Below, piece after piece: positions 44,598-54,188 of a stretch of 63,493 nt of DNA. Origin of the DNA: CAZIMM01 sp964540415. Its GTDB lineage: Bacteria > Bacillota > Clostridia > Oscillospirales > Acutalibacteraceae. The stretch spans positions 1-63,493 of the forward strand of contig CAZIMM010000003.1 of the NCBI GenBank assembly GCA_964540415.1. The letters are read 5' to 3'. Position numbers and translations under genes: made by a program. Positions within the stretch are counted from its first letter, which is position 1, and each line of letters starts with the position of its first letter. Under the pieces are notes generated by a model, which worked only from the letters and a program-made list of their open reading frames with translations, was not told the origin of the DNA and searched no databases.

Positions 44598-45593
44598 TTA
44601 CGGTTGCTGCTGCTGCAATAAATCACTGTACTGATAAGCCCTCACATAATCAACAACAAGCTCCGCCGGGAGCGCGCCTTCTTCGTTGTCGGTGATAATT
44701 CCCGACCAGCCGTGATACGGCTTACCGCCGACTCCGTCAATTTCAACGGAAAGCAGCATATATTCGGGAACCTTTGACACTCCGCCGAACCTGCTGCGCC
44801 CGGTTTCAACACCGTTGACATAAAATATGTATTCGTTCTCGTTCCATTCCACGCCGTAGGTGTTGTATTCCGTATAGGGATTCACAGCCCTAGTGACCGT
44901 TACATTTGTGTACCTATGCCCCAGCTCGTAACCTCCGTAATGAAGGTTGGACGATATCAGGTTGTTTTCAAGCCCGGAATTTCCCCGATACCACAGCGGT
45001 GATTCAAACACATCGATTTCCGTGCCCCGCTCGCCGGGGATTCCGTTCCCGATGTTTTCGGACGAAAGCCAGAAAGCAGACCAGAGCCCCTGCGCCGCGG
45101 GCAGGATGCAGCGGCACTCAAAATAGCCGTAAGTCTGTTCAAAGCGTCTGCGAGTGTCAACGCGGTTGCAATAGTACCCCTCGCCGAATTTGCCGTCCGG
45201 CTTATATTCGGCGCGTATTACAAGGTTGCCGTCCCTGATGAAGGACTGACCGTCCTCCCAATAGCCGCCCTTCCGAATACCGGGATGATAATTCCACCAG
45301 ATTTTGCTGTTTACCGCATTGCCGTCAAATTCATCGGCAAAGGTGAGGGTGAATTTCGACATGTCAACAGTGTTGTCGGTTTTCGGCTTCCACGGATAGC
45401 GGACTGCCGTTATAGCCCTGTGAACGACATCAATCATTATGTTCACAAATTTGTCGAATCGATCCTTAAGGTTGTCGGGAAGTTTGATTTCCAAACCGGC
45501 AGCCAGCGCTTTTTGCGATGAGCCGACAGGAGAAGCGAATACTATTCCAAAGCAGATAATCAAAGACAGAAATAAACAGAAAGCTTTTTTCAT
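44598..45593 (-). CDS. Secreted GH16 beta-glucanase-like enzyme
   Basis: 331 residues. Signal peptide ~1-32, then an amphipathic helix (~38-66, LKDRFDKFVNIMIDVVHRAI) before the jelly-roll catalytic domain (~80-325). The catalytic EIDVFE gives nucleophile E192, helper D194 and acid/base E197, all present. GH16 enzymes hydrolyse or transglycosylate beta-1,3/1,4-glucans and galactans. AGAGGA precedes the start. It sits between GDPD (29-base gap) and the lipase-like gene (26-base gap), so the three are co-expressed. Confidence 0.92.
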   Translation of the reverse strand: MKKAFCLFLSLIICFGIVFASPVGSSQKALAAGLEIKLPDNLKDRFDKFVNIMIDVVHRAITAVRYPWKPKTDNTVDMSKFTLTFADEFDGNAVNSKIWWNYHPGIRKGGYWEDGQSFIRDGNLVIRAEYKPDGKFGEGYYCNRVDTRRRFEQTYGYFECRCILPAAQGLWSAFWLSSENIGNGIPGERGTEIDVFESPLWYRGNSGLENNLISSNLHYGGYELGHRYTNVTVTRAVNPYTEYNTYGVEWNENEYIFYVNGVETGRSRFGGVSKVPEYMLLSVEIDGVGGKPYHGWSGIITDNEEGALPAELVVDYVRAYQYSDLLQQQQP

Positions 45594-45622
45594 TGTTGTT
45601 GTCCTCTCGCAAAAAATTCGGA

Positions 45623-46639
45623 TTAACTGGCTTTGCCCAGAACATCGTAAGCCCTGCCGGGATAATCGGTCATAATCACATCGGCTCCGCCGCGGCGGAG
45701 GTCGGCCATGTCGGTCGTGTTGTTTACCGTCCAGTACTGAACGGAAATGCCGTATTTATGGGCGTACTCGATGAACTCCGTTTTTCCCAGATTTCCGACG
45801 GTAAACCTTCCGTCATCCTCATAATACGGCAGCTGCAAGGCCATGAATTTGATGTCTTCTTTATTGAGCTGTTCGTTTCTGGTGTAGCTGCCGTAAAAAT
45901 CGATTATTTCAAACGGCCCTGCCGAGCGCAAAAGCTTGCCGGAATAATGCCTGTCAATATATTTTGCAACATCCGGCCAGAAGCTGCCCACAATCACCCT
46001 GTCCGCCATTCCGCGTTCTTCCAGCAATTTGTACAGCTTGTCCACCATTGACGGCGCCCACGGTGTCGGGTATTTGATTTCGACTATGTAGCGGTATTTG
46101 CCTTCTCCCGCTTTTTCAATGCAGTCAAATGCATCCGCAGCAGAGACAATCCTCAAATCCTCCGGAATGTCGTCACCGCGCAGCCCGGCATACGGATATT
46201 TGTTTCCGCTCTTGAACTTTTCCCCCATATTCAGCTCGCGGAGCTGCGCGTAGGTTTTGGAAAACACGGTTATGTTGTTTTTGCCGAAGTGCTCGGCGGC
46301 ATCGCTGTTTTCGTCAAGATACAGGCTGTGATAAAGCACAAGCTCACCGTCTGAGGTCAGCTGAAGATCCATTTCGAAGATATCAATATTGTAATTCTCC
46401 GCCTCAAGGCATGACTTTATTGACATGAGTGTGTTTTCCGGCGCGTTGCCCTTTCCCGTGCGGTGGGCGGCAACAAGCATGTCACCGTAATCGGGCAAAA
46501 AATAGCAGCCGGTGTCCTTGTTCATCAGCGTGGGCTCGGTTCTGACAGGCCGCTCAAGCGGAGTCAGGCACATTATGCCGGCAATGATAAACAAAACAAG
46601 CCTGAAAGCTATATTTTTCTTTAGAAATCCGATTATCAT
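45623..46639 (-). CDS. Membrane-anchored glycerophosphodiester phosphodiesterase
   Basis: 338 residues from ATG 46639 behind GGAGGTGA. One N-terminal membrane helix puts the catalytic barrel outside. AAHRTGKGNAPENTLMSI carries the catalytic His and metal Glu; FEMDLQLTSDGELVLYHS supplies the Glu-Asp pair and second His; VEIKYP and QYWTVNN complete the GDPD fold. It would cleave glycerophosphodiesters or teichoic-acid-like chains at the surface. First gene of the three-gene operon. Confidence 0.9.
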   Translation of the reverse strand: MIIGFLKKNIAFRLVLFIIAGIMCLTPLERPVRTEPTLMNKDTGCYFLPDYGDMLVAAHRTGKGNAPENTLMSIKSCLEAENYNIDIFEMDLQLTSDGELVLYHSLYLDENSDAAEHFGKNNITVFSKTYAQLRELNMGEKFKSGNKYPYAGLRGDDIPEDLRIVSAADAFDCIEKAGEGKYRYIVEIKYPTPWAPSMVDKLYKLLEERGMADRVIVGSFWPDVAKYIDRHYSGKLLRSAGPFEIIDFYGSYTRNEQLNKEDIKFMALQLPYYEDDGRFTVGNLGKTEFIEYAHKYGISVQYWTVNNTTDMADLRRGGADVIMTDYPGRAYDVLGKAS

Positions 46640-46662
46640 AAAATCACCTCCATATATTGGTA

Positions 46663-46691
46663 ATACTATCATTATTTTGCTGTATTATCAA
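46663..46691 (-). promoter_or_regulatory. Promoter of the GDPD-GH16-lipase operon
   Basis: TTGATA at 46686-46691, 17-base spacer, TAGTAT at 46663-46668, 24 bases upstream of the GDPD start. Confidence 0.7.
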
Positions 46692-46734
46692 GACAAATAT
46701 AAAAAAATGTGGATTCACTCAAACAGATAAAAAG

Positions 46735-46762
46735 CAGCTCCGGCTTCTGAAAGTCGGGGCTG
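46735..46762 (-). terminator. Terminator downstream of the small 46769-46969 frame
   Basis: CAGCCCCG (from 46762) pairs with CGGAGCTG (to 46735), followed by CTTTTTA on the minus strand. Confidence 0.75.
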
Positions 46763-46768
46763 TCTCTA

Positions 46769-46969
46769 TTAAAATGAAAATTTCAGTTGGTCTTCCGGAG
46801 AAGCAGTGACAAACAATCCCCTGATGCCCTGTGCGAAAGTGTAAACAAGAACGAAAAGAAAAGCAAAGGGAGCGAGCGGTAGCCCGATACCGACACTGTA
46901 AAAAGCAGTTGCAGCGGCATAGGCAAGCCCTGAGCCGAACGGCTGAATTGTGACGCCGTATGATATCAT
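46769..46969 (-). CDS. Small hydrophobic frame, perhaps a gene remnant
   Basis: 66 codons encoding two hydrophobic segments (LAYAAATAFYSVGIGLPLAP, then FAFLFVLVYTFAQG) and a polar end (SPEDQLKF). No Shine-Dalgarno site precedes the ATG and a stop lies directly upstream, yet a good terminator follows. The product reads like the C-terminal end of a larger membrane protein that has lost its 5' part. It could also be a genuine small membrane protein. Not recognised. Confidence 0.3.
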   Translation of the reverse strand: MISYGVTIQPFGSGLAYAAATAFYSVGIGLPLAPFAFLFVLVYTFAQGIRGLFVTASPEDQLKFSF

Positions 46970-47059
46970 TCAAAGGAGAAAACATTCATGAATTCTTAAA
47001 AAACATCAGGGATATCTTAATAATCATAATTTGATTTTCACTTTGTCAACATGCAAGAA

Positions 47060-47097
47060 TAAAAAATAATAGGGACGGTTCTGTGTGAATCCGTCCC
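47060..47097 (-). terminator. Terminator of the alpha-mannosidase gene
   Basis: GGGACGG pairs with CCGTCCC (47072-47078 and 47091-47097); TATTATTTTTTATT follows on the minus strand. Confidence 0.85.
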
Positions 47098-47114
47098 CTG
47101 CGTTGCGCTTATAA

Positions 47115-49529
47115 TTAAATAATCATTGCCGGATTTTCGGAAAGCTCCGCTCCGTCAAAAACAACTGTTTTAACTTCAAAGCATTTGAAATCAAGCTTAA
47201 TTGACGTGCCGTTAAGCGTAACCTCGACAGTCTTTTGCTTTTCACAGCCGTTATAAAACCTTAAAATATATTTATCTTCACGTGCCTGTTTTTTCATGGT
47301 GACAAAGCTTAAGTCTTTGTCCGAAACACTCAGGCTGAACGGCAGACATTCTTTGCCGGCGGTAACCGGGAACACATTCAGCGCATAGCACTGCAAATTG
47401 AACTCGTCTGCAAGGCGATTCAGTTCTTCCTCTCTGCCCGCGGTCAGTCTGAACTCGAAGCTGCGTTCTCCGATATCGATTTTCTTCAGATAGCGGTTCG
47501 TCGGAACAAGCGGTCTGTCGCCGATCGGAAGCGCGCAGTATGTTGCACTTCTGAGAAGAGACAAATAAATGCTTCCGTCCTTGAACGATGAACCATATGT
47601 GCCTTTGTTAAGCAAAGCAAGGCACTCACCGTCACCGGATTTTAATGCGACAAATCGCTGTGCAACACATTCTCTGCCGTCCTCATAAAGCTCTTCTGTT
47701 CCGAAAGCGGTCTGTCCGATATATCTGCCCTTTCCGGCACAAGGGATTTCAATTTTGAGCATCCTGTTGCAATCGTTTGCAAAAGCGTCAATCTTTATGT
47801 CGATTTCGGGACTATCTTTATAAATATCATATTCAATGCGAAGCCTTGTGTTTTCACACTCAAAAAAGCACTCCGCACCGAGGTAAATGTCTCCGTCCTC
47901 GATTATCTGAACAGGCTTCATTCCGTCAAATACGCCGTCAGGATGCTCCATAAGCTTAAATTCCGAGGGGTCGGTACCCATTGCGTTGAGCTGAGCTCCG
48001 CTCGAGCCCCACGGGTCGGCGTTATCCTTATATAAATACGGTTTAACTGCTGCTGCGCGTATTAGCTCTTTTCCGTTAAGCTTAAATGAACGAAGCAAGC
48101 CGGTTTTTCCGTCAATTTCAACGTGCTTGTTCGGTGCGTCAAACAATATATCGTTTTCACTTTGTGCAACGGGCTTTTCATCGGCGGGCAAGAATTCAAC
48201 GTACACTGAAAACCTTGTGATTGCAAGCGGTTTGAGCGACGCACGGAAGATTATTTTTTTGCGCCAATCCAGATTCAATGAGCTTTCTTCCTTGACAGTC
48301 TGCATCGGAAGCCTGTTGCCGTCCCCGTCCTCAATGCACAGGTGAGAAACAATATCGGTGCTCCAGTTCTGGTCTGCGAGTGACAGCTCACAAATCACGT
48401 CCGTTTCAAATTCGTAGCTTAAGGGATTGAAAACAAGAATCGGGTATTCGCCGTCTTTTGCCGACGGCTCATCCGATGAAAGCGCAAAAAACGCTTTTGC
48501 TCTCAGACGGTTAAGTATAAACAATCCGTGTTCAATAAGGCGCAGTCCGTTTTCCTCTCCCGCTCTGATGCTGCTGCCGGGCAAAACATCGTGGAACTCG
48601 CAGTTGAGCAAATCCTCAACAACCTCATCAAGCTCTTTTTCGGGATAATCAATGAGCCCCTTAAGCGCTGCAGCCGAGCACATTTTTTCAACGGACCAGA
48701 GCTGATTTTCCAGCTTTGCGTGTCCCTGCTTCACCCTTGACATAGAAGTATAGCAGCCCGGCATCGAAGTGCGAAGCGACTTATTGTGAACCGCACTCGG
48801 ATTGATTTTTGCAAAAAAGTTTTCCGGCGTTGAGTGCAGAACTTTCATATCGCCCTCAGCCTGCAATTTTTCAATGTCGCTGAGGTCTTTTCTTGAAGGC
48901 CCTCCGCCGTGGTTCCCGACTCCCCACAAAACGCATATAACGTCCTGTTCCTGATTTTCAGCCCGTCTTTTGATTTCAGCTGCGGCACAGCCCAAGCCGG
49001 AGTTGTAACCCTGCGCGGCGTTGACGGCAATACGGCTTGTGTCAAAGCCCTCCCATATAAACTGATTGGACGGAATGGGGTCATTGCCCGAGCGGCAAAG
49101 CAGATAGCTGTCCTGCCCGCACTTTTTAATAATCTGTACAAGTCCCCTTGAGTGACCGAAGGCATCAAAGCCTATTGCAGTGGTCGGCGAAACACCAAAC
49201 TTATCCGTAAAATACATGTGCCCGACCTGGATTTGCCGGATAAGGCTTTCTCCCTGCGGCATATTGCAGTCCGGCTGCAGATACCAGCCGCCGATAATAT
49301 GCCATTTGCCCTTGCGTATCAGAGCCTTTATTCGCTGAAAAAGATCGGGAGCATATTCCTCAATGTATTTATAAAGAGTTACTTCATTGTGGCAGAAAAT
49401 GTAGTCAAATTCGTCAGCCAAATCAGCCGCAGAGCGGAATGTGGAAATGGCCGCGGCAGCTCCTTCCTCCCACTCCCATTGCCATATCGGGTCAAGATGA
49501 GCATTACAAATCAGATGCAGTTCTTTCAT
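47115..49529 (-). CDS. GH38 alpha-mannosidase
   Basis: 804 residues, no signal peptide, so probably intracellular. Zinc ligands are in CNAHLDPIWQW (H11, D13), and the catalytic nucleophile in GFDAFGHSRGL (D122). The middle three-helix bundle and the C-terminal beta-sandwich domains complete the family's usual ~800-residue length. GH38 enzymes release alpha-linked mannose from N-glycan-type or other mannosides. AAAGGAGGG precedes the start. It is monocistronic and divergent from an AraC regulator, which may control it. Confidence 0.93.
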   Translation of the reverse strand: MKELHLICNAHLDPIWQWEWEEGAAAAISTFRSAADLADEFDYIFCHNEVTLYKYIEEYAPDLFQRIKALIRKGKWHIIGGWYLQPDCNMPQGESLIRQIQVGHMYFTDKFGVSPTTAIGFDAFGHSRGLVQIIKKCGQDSYLLCRSGNDPIPSNQFIWEGFDTSRIAVNAAQGYNSGLGCAAAEIKRRAENQEQDVICVLWGVGNHGGGPSRKDLSDIEKLQAEGDMKVLHSTPENFFAKINPSAVHNKSLRTSMPGCYTSMSRVKQGHAKLENQLWSVEKMCSAAALKGLIDYPEKELDEVVEDLLNCEFHDVLPGSSIRAGEENGLRLIEHGLFILNRLRAKAFFALSSDEPSAKDGEYPILVFNPLSYEFETDVICELSLADQNWSTDIVSHLCIEDGDGNRLPMQTVKEESSLNLDWRKKIIFRASLKPLAITRFSVYVEFLPADEKPVAQSENDILFDAPNKHVEIDGKTGLLRSFKLNGKELIRAAAVKPYLYKDNADPWGSSGAQLNAMGTDPSEFKLMEHPDGVFDGMKPVQIIEDGDIYLGAECFFECENTRLRIEYDIYKDSPEIDIKIDAFANDCNRMLKIEIPCAGKGRYIGQTAFGTEELYEDGRECVAQRFVALKSGDGECLALLNKGTYGSSFKDGSIYLSLLRSATYCALPIGDRPLVPTNRYLKKIDIGERSFEFRLTAGREEELNRLADEFNLQCYALNVFPVTAGKECLPFSLSVSDKDLSFVTMKKQAREDKYILRFYNGCEKQKTVEVTLNGTSIKLDFKCFEVKTVVFDGAELSENPAMII

Positions 49530-49566
49530 AAAAACCCTCCTTTATAAAAAAAATCGATTTGAATAG

Positions 49567-49595
49567 ATTATATCATGCTTGCCTGAAAAGTCCAC
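49567..49595 (-). promoter_or_regulatory. Promoter of the alpha-mannosidase gene
   Basis: GTGGAC at 49590-49595, 17-base spacer, TATAAT at 49567-49572, about 37 bases from the start codon. Confidence 0.65.
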
Positions 49596-50100
49596 AGTTT
49601 TTTTGCCTTTTTGAAAAATCACGAACAAGACAAATAATAATAATGCTGCAACGCAGGAAGCCGTGAGTTTTTTGAGACAAACCAGAAAAACGCCGGACAT
49701 TTTATCAACAACATGCATATGTTGTTTTATCCGCTCCGATGAACCGACACGTCCGGTTAAAAACACTGTCGTCTGACCTTGCCTGAAGAGCCGTAAGGTT
49801 TCCCCGTTTGTCAAAAACGAGTTCGGACGTCTGCGCATGTTCTGCGCATGGCGGTGCTCGAATTTTGTTCTGTATTTCCTAGCAATTCCCGAATTTTATT
49901 CTGTTACAGTGCTCGTATCGGTTTCTCTTGATAAATAATTGCCGATATGATATTCTGTCATTGAGCGCAATACTCAACAATTTATATACAATAAGGAATT
50001 TTGCATATTTTTGTTTCCGAGTCCGCAGAAAAAGCAAAACTTCAAAACTTTCTTTTTATCTGCACTTTATGCCCTAAAATTGAACAGAAGGTGTGCTGCT
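49596..50100. promoter_or_regulatory. Divergent intergenic region, mannosidase to AraC regulator
   Basis: No gene is supported here. A direct repeat, CGAATTTTGTTCTGTA (near 49859) and CGAATTTTATTCTGTT (near 49891), could be an AraC-type operator pair. Two inverted traces (CATATGTTG near 49715 and GCGCATGTTCTGCGCAT near 49837) also stand out. A plus-strand promoter for the regulator is suggested by TTGAGC at 49961-49966 with TATATA/TATACA near 49983-49990. Confidence 0.45.
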
Positions 50101-50952
50101 GTGCCCGAAGCTTTTTCAAAACCGGTCAAGACAAATTTTTCAGCGATAAACGACAGTGTTGATTTTGCACCGCATTCGCACGACTATTATGAAATTGTGA
50201 TGACAATTGAAAACAACTTTATTCATACCGTAAACGGTGAAAGCTTTTGTCCGAGAAACGGTGATGTGGTAATTCTGCGCCCTTCGGATGTTCATTCGGC
50301 ACGCCCGGTTGATGATTCCCTCCCCAGAAAAATCAGAGATGTTTATATTACCGCCGAGATGTTCACTTCCTGCTGCAGCAGCCTTTCGCCGGAGCTGCTT
50401 GACCGCCTTTCGGCACCTGTGTGCAAGCAGCCGCCGAGCTTTCATCTGTCGTCAAGCTCGCTTTCGAGCCTGGATCAGCGGTTGAGCTATCCGTTTTTCA
50501 GAGGAGACTCCGATATATCGCAGGAGCGCGAAAAGCAAATTGAAATGATTGAACGGTCAATCGTGACCGAACTGCTCGGGTATTATCTGTATGAAAGCTT
50601 TTTTGAGGACAAGCAGCTCCCGGAATGCATCATCAGGCTTATGAACGCATTGCAAAGCCGGCGTTTCAGCCGGCTGCGAATTGAAGATATGGCTTCGGAG
50701 CTCGGCTATTCTCACACCTACCTTTGCCGCAAATTCAGGGCCTGCTTCGGCAAAACGCTTGAGAGATATCTGATTGATGAACGCGTCGGCAAGGCCGTTC
50801 CCCTGCTTGAACAAACAGATATGTCCGTGCAGAAAATATCTCAGGACCTCGGATGGAAAAAGCCCGGCAACTTCATCAATGCCTTTAAGCGTACATACGG
50901 CATGACCCCCACACAATACAGAAAAAACCGCAGCGAGGAAACCAAATTTTGA
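50101..50952 (+). CDS. AraC-family transcriptional regulator
   Basis: 283 residues if it starts at GTG 50101, which has AGAAGG eleven bases upstream; the frame stays open to an ATG at 50011 whose extra residues look non-coding. An N-terminal cupin (~10-110; HSHDYYEIVMTIE, NGDVVILRPSDVHSARP) senses the ligand. Two C-terminal helix-turn-helix units follow (RIEDMASELGYSHTYLCRKF and KISQDLGWKKPGNFINAFKR). Cupin-AraC proteins usually activate sugar-use genes. The beta-helix gene follows after 18 bases and the mannosidase gene is divergent; both are candidate targets. Confidence 0.88.
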   Translation: MPEAFSKPVKTNFSAINDSVDFAPHSHDYYEIVMTIENNFIHTVNGESFCPRNGDVVILRPSDVHSARPVDDSLPRKIRDVYITAEMFTSCCSSLSPELLDRLSAPVCKQPPSFHLSSSSLSSLDQRLSYPFFRGDSDISQEREKQIEMIERSIVTELLGYYLYESFFEDKQLPECIIRLMNALQSRRFSRLRIEDMASELGYSHTYLCRKFRACFGKTLERYLIDERVGKAVPLLEQTDMSVQKISQDLGWKKPGNFINAFKRTYGMTPTQYRKNRSEETKF

Positions 50953-50970
50953 AATTAAGGGTGGGTTTTC

Positions 50971-53244
50971 ATGAAAAAGTGTTTGACCGTTGCTTTGGCT
51001 CTGATTATGATTCTGTATGCTTCCTGTTTAAGCCAGTTTGCTCTTGCCGCCTTGCCAAGAACATCGGAATTGTATGTTTCGCCGTCAGGAAGCGATACAA
51101 ACGACGGCAGTTTCGAGTCGCCGCTTCTGACAATAAAGGGCGCAAAAGAAAAACTGAAGGCTCTCAACAATGCCGGTTCAAAAGCATACACCGTTTTGTT
51201 TCGCGAGGGCACGTATTTTATTCCCGAAGTGCTCGAATTCACGTCGGAAGATATGTCTGATGTAACCTATTGCGCATATCAAAACGAGCATGTCACATTC
51301 ACAGGCTCTTCTCCGATTGCCGGATTTGCAGAGGAAACCGTGAACGGAGTTACTGCGTTTACAAAGCAGCTTGATACAAGCAAAAAGGATTGGTACTTCA
51401 ATTCCCTGTTCAACGGAGAAACCACACTGAAAACCCCGCGTTTCCCCGAAACAGGTTATTTCACCGTAGCTTCTCTCAACACCGATGACTCGTGCTTTAC
51501 CGAAGAAAACACACCGTGGAATCTGACAACCGGCCAGCGCTCGTTCAATGCATCGCTCGAAGAAGTCGGCAAGGCGTTTTACAACCAGACAGATGTAATC
51601 GTCAGAATCCTGCACTATTGGAAAGATGAGATGATGTATGTCACGGGCTTTGACGAAGCTACAGGCAGAGTCAGCCTCTCGCGTCCGGCAAGCATGAACA
51701 TACGCACTATTGACCGGTACTATTTCGAGAATGTCTTTGAAGCGCTGAATTCACCCGGTGAATGGTATCTTGACCGTCAGACAGGAAAGCTTTATTATAT
51801 TCCGTTTTCCGGCGAAAGCGCAGACACACTCACGCTGCACTGCTCGCACAACGAAGCACTCATATTGATTGACGGCGCAAGCGGCATATCATTTAAAGGA
51901 ATTACGCTGCGCGATACCGCGTGGTCGATTCCCGAGGTCACTGAGAGAACCTGGGGAAATTGGCGTTTCGACAACAACATAGACGCTCTGCAGGCGGCAA
52001 CGGATGTGCAGGGAGTTTTCAGTGTGAAAAATGCGGACAACATTAATATTACAAATTGCGATTTTCTCAACATCGGCAATGCAGCCGTTAAAATCAGGCA
52101 AAACGTAACCGACAGCTCGGTTGACAGCTGCTATTTTGAAAGCATCGGCGCAACGGCGATTTTTGTCGGCGGCGATAATGTTGCGCCCGGCAAAGCCGGA
52201 AGCACAAACAACATAACACTGCGAAACAACGAAATATACAAATACGGCAGAATCTTTTTTAACGCCATTGGCATACATATCACATTTTGCGACACAGCGG
52301 AGATTGCAAACAATGAGATTCACGATGGCTATTACACAGGTATTTCATGCGGCTGGATATGGGGCTACGGATATCACGCAACACGGAATATTTCAATAAA
52401 AAACAACCTTATCTATGACATCGGTCAGGGCTGGCTGTCGGATATGGGCGGCATTTATATGCTCGGCATTCAAAACGGAACAGTAATTTCGGGCAACGTC
52501 ATTCACAACGTTGCCGCAGACCCCGGCGAGGGCGGCTACGGCGGCTGGGGAATTTATCTTGATGAAGGCTCGTCGGATATGCTGATTGAAAAAAATCTTG
52601 TCTACTGCTGCGGCAGCCAGGGATTTAATATTCACTATGGCGAGGGTAATGTTTTCAGAAACAATATTTCAGCGCTCAATTCCGAGGGGCAGGCACGGCC
52701 CGGCACACGCGGTGAACCGCACGCGACATCGTTCTTCTATAACAACATTTTTCTCACCGACGGCGGCTCGCCCATATACGTTTACACAAGAGGGCTGGAG
52801 CTCAACGAAAACGATCATTTTCACGATAACGGCAATCTGATGTGGGATTTGTCGCGCGGAGCGGAGATGTATGTGTGCGATAGCGATGATTTCAACAACG
52901 CCATCAGCCTCAAAGACGCCGTAAAGCTGGGCATACTCAACAACCCGACGGTTGCCGACCCGCTGTTCAGGGACGCAAAGAATTTTGACTTCAGGCTCTC
53001 CGAAAGCTCTCCCGCATTTTCGCTCAACTTCAAGGCATGGGATTACAGCGCCGCCGGCACACTGAAGAACACCACCATTGGCACCGATGTCTGCGGCGGG
53101 CAAACAAATATTGCCGAAACCTCGCAGCTGCTCACAATGGTTCAGGCAAAGCCCGGCTCCAGAATGAAACGGTTTTTTGACCTTCTTTACGCTTATCTGT
53201 GGGCCTTCTTCAACGAGCAGTTCAGTTGGTTTCCGCTGTGGTAA
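50971..53244 (+). CDS. Secreted right-handed beta-helix glycan-active protein (GH141-like)
   Basis: 757 residues. Signal peptide 1-~27; then LYVSPSGSDTNDGSFESPL, the usual opening of secreted parallel beta-helix proteins. Asn-rich helix coils run ~300-640 (NADNINITNCDFLNIG, and SDMGGIYMLGIQNGTVISGN, and GGWGIYLDEGSSDMLIEKN). The combination resembles GH141, a family including alpha-L-fucosidase and xylanase activities, but pectin-lyase-like enzymes share the fold. Fucosidase activity would fit the fucose genes at 1-5 kb. The last ~25 residues form an aromatic hydrophobic tail (RFFDLLYAYLWAFFNEQF). Cotranscribed with the AraC gene. Confidence 0.78.
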   Translation: MKKCLTVALALIMILYASCLSQFALAALPRTSELYVSPSGSDTNDGSFESPLLTIKGAKEKLKALNNAGSKAYTVLFREGTYFIPEVLEFTSEDMSDVTYCAYQNEHVTFTGSSPIAGFAEETVNGVTAFTKQLDTSKKDWYFNSLFNGETTLKTPRFPETGYFTVASLNTDDSCFTEENTPWNLTTGQRSFNASLEEVGKAFYNQTDVIVRILHYWKDEMMYVTGFDEATGRVSLSRPASMNIRTIDRYYFENVFEALNSPGEWYLDRQTGKLYYIPFSGESADTLTLHCSHNEALILIDGASGISFKGITLRDTAWSIPEVTERTWGNWRFDNNIDALQAATDVQGVFSVKNADNINITNCDFLNIGNAAVKIRQNVTDSSVDSCYFESIGATAIFVGGDNVAPGKAGSTNNITLRNNEIYKYGRIFFNAIGIHITFCDTAEIANNEIHDGYYTGISCGWIWGYGYHATRNISIKNNLIYDIGQGWLSDMGGIYMLGIQNGTVISGNVIHNVAADPGEGGYGGWGIYLDEGSSDMLIEKNLVYCCGSQGFNIHYGEGNVFRNNISALNSEGQARPGTRGEPHATSFFYNNIFLTDGGSPIYVYTRGLELNENDHFHDNGNLMWDLSRGAEMYVCDSDDFNNAISLKDAVKLGILNNPTVADPLFRDAKNFDFRLSESSPAFSLNFKAWDYSAAGTLKNTTIGTDVCGGQTNIAETSQLLTMVQAKPGSRMKRFFDLLYAYLWAFFNEQFSWFPLW

Positions 53245-53251
53245 CGAATAA

Positions 53252-53464
53252 AGAGATTATGTAACTCCGTTTGCCAAGCCTGCAATCTTTATATCTGTAC
53301 ACGACGAAAAATATGATAATCCATATTATGAATGGAAAAATGATAACCGAAATTCGTTCGGTAAATTATTAAAAGATTTAGGAAAGAGATATCAAGATAC
53401 CAAAAAAGCAACTGAAGATTATATTAAGCTTTTTATGAATCAAGCAGGAACAAATCTAAAATGA
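53252..53464 (+). pseudogene. C-terminal fragment of a polymorphic (Rhs-type) toxin
   Basis: An open frame of 70 codons with no start encodes KPAIFISVHDEKYDNPYYEW, then NSFGKLLKDLGKRYQDTKKA and ends NQAGTNLK. It is hydrophilic, AT-richer than its neighbours and begins only eight bases after the beta-helix stop. It looks like the tail of a larger toxin whose body is gone. The next gene starts 17 bases downstream in the position of an immunity gene. Confidence 0.5.
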
Positions 53465-53481
53465 GTTTGAGGTGATGTAAA

Positions 53482-54162
53482 GTGGCAACGATTGAAAAAG
53501 CGAAATACATTGTTGAAACCATCTTGCTTTGGCTATCCCCGGCTCTTTTGCTGACTTCAGTTGCGCTTTCCGGGTACTGTATTGTTGAACGAATAAAAGG
53601 CAGAGTTGTGATTCCGAAAACGATAGCTTTGACTGTTTCTTTTGTTTTTATCTTTGTGTTTTCGGTTGGCTTTTGGCTGTCCGATGAATATTCAAGAACC
53701 AAGCTTGATGCAAAAACAATCGAGCGTCTTGCGGCGCTTAATGTTGAAGAAATAGATTTGTCAAAGCTCACCGATGATGGAATATATTCAGATCAAGGTG
53801 ACCTTGAAATTGAACGTTATGAATATTCTTGGAATGAAGGTAGAAAGCCGGCAACTGCCGACAATCAGAACAGTGTTGATATGTGGATTAGGCTTGGATA
53901 TACCGGTGAACCGTTTAATCCTCCGCTCGGATGGTATGAAAGGCTGTTTTATCGTGAGATAAAAAAAGACAACTGCCTTATTCAAGTTGATCCTCGCGAG
54001 GCGTGCAGAATACCTTTTATCGATGTATTTCCTTCATTCACTTCAGGAATTTGTATTATCAAAGATGACTATTATTTTGAAATAGCTATTCACAGCAAAA
54101 AAAACAATTGTGATGCGCTGAATAAAGCACTTGACTGCCTTTATTCTGAATCAAGCAGTTAA
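53482..54162 (+). CDS. Membrane-anchored orphan immunity-like protein
   Basis: 226 residues from GTG 53482, eight bases after GAGGTG. Two membrane helices (~13-33 and ~45-66) are followed by a polar domain rich in Trp, Tyr, Asp and Glu (~90-226), with two late Cys. I do not recognise the domain. Position between a toxin-tail fragment and an Rhs repeat fragment, and lower GC than the surrounding genes, suggest an immunity protein left after the toxin decayed. It may still protect against toxins of related strains. Confidence 0.6.
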   Translation: MATIEKAKYIVETILLWLSPALLLTSVALSGYCIVERIKGRVVIPKTIALTVSFVFIFVFSVGFWLSDEYSRTKLDAKTIERLAALNVEEIDLSKLTDDGIYSDQGDLEIERYEYSWNEGRKPATADNQNSVDMWIRLGYTGEPFNPPLGWYERLFYREIKKDNCLIQVDPREACRIPFIDVFPSFTSGICIIKDDYYFEIAIHSKKNNCDALNKALDCLYSESSS

Positions 54163-54188
54163 TCTACGCAAAATGGTTTGATAATTGA

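Noticed and set aside
49542..49838. 98-codon minus-strand frame with a hydrophobic segment upstream of the mannosidase gene
   Set aside because: It covers the mannosidase promoter and ribosome site and has no Shine-Dalgarno sequence of its own.
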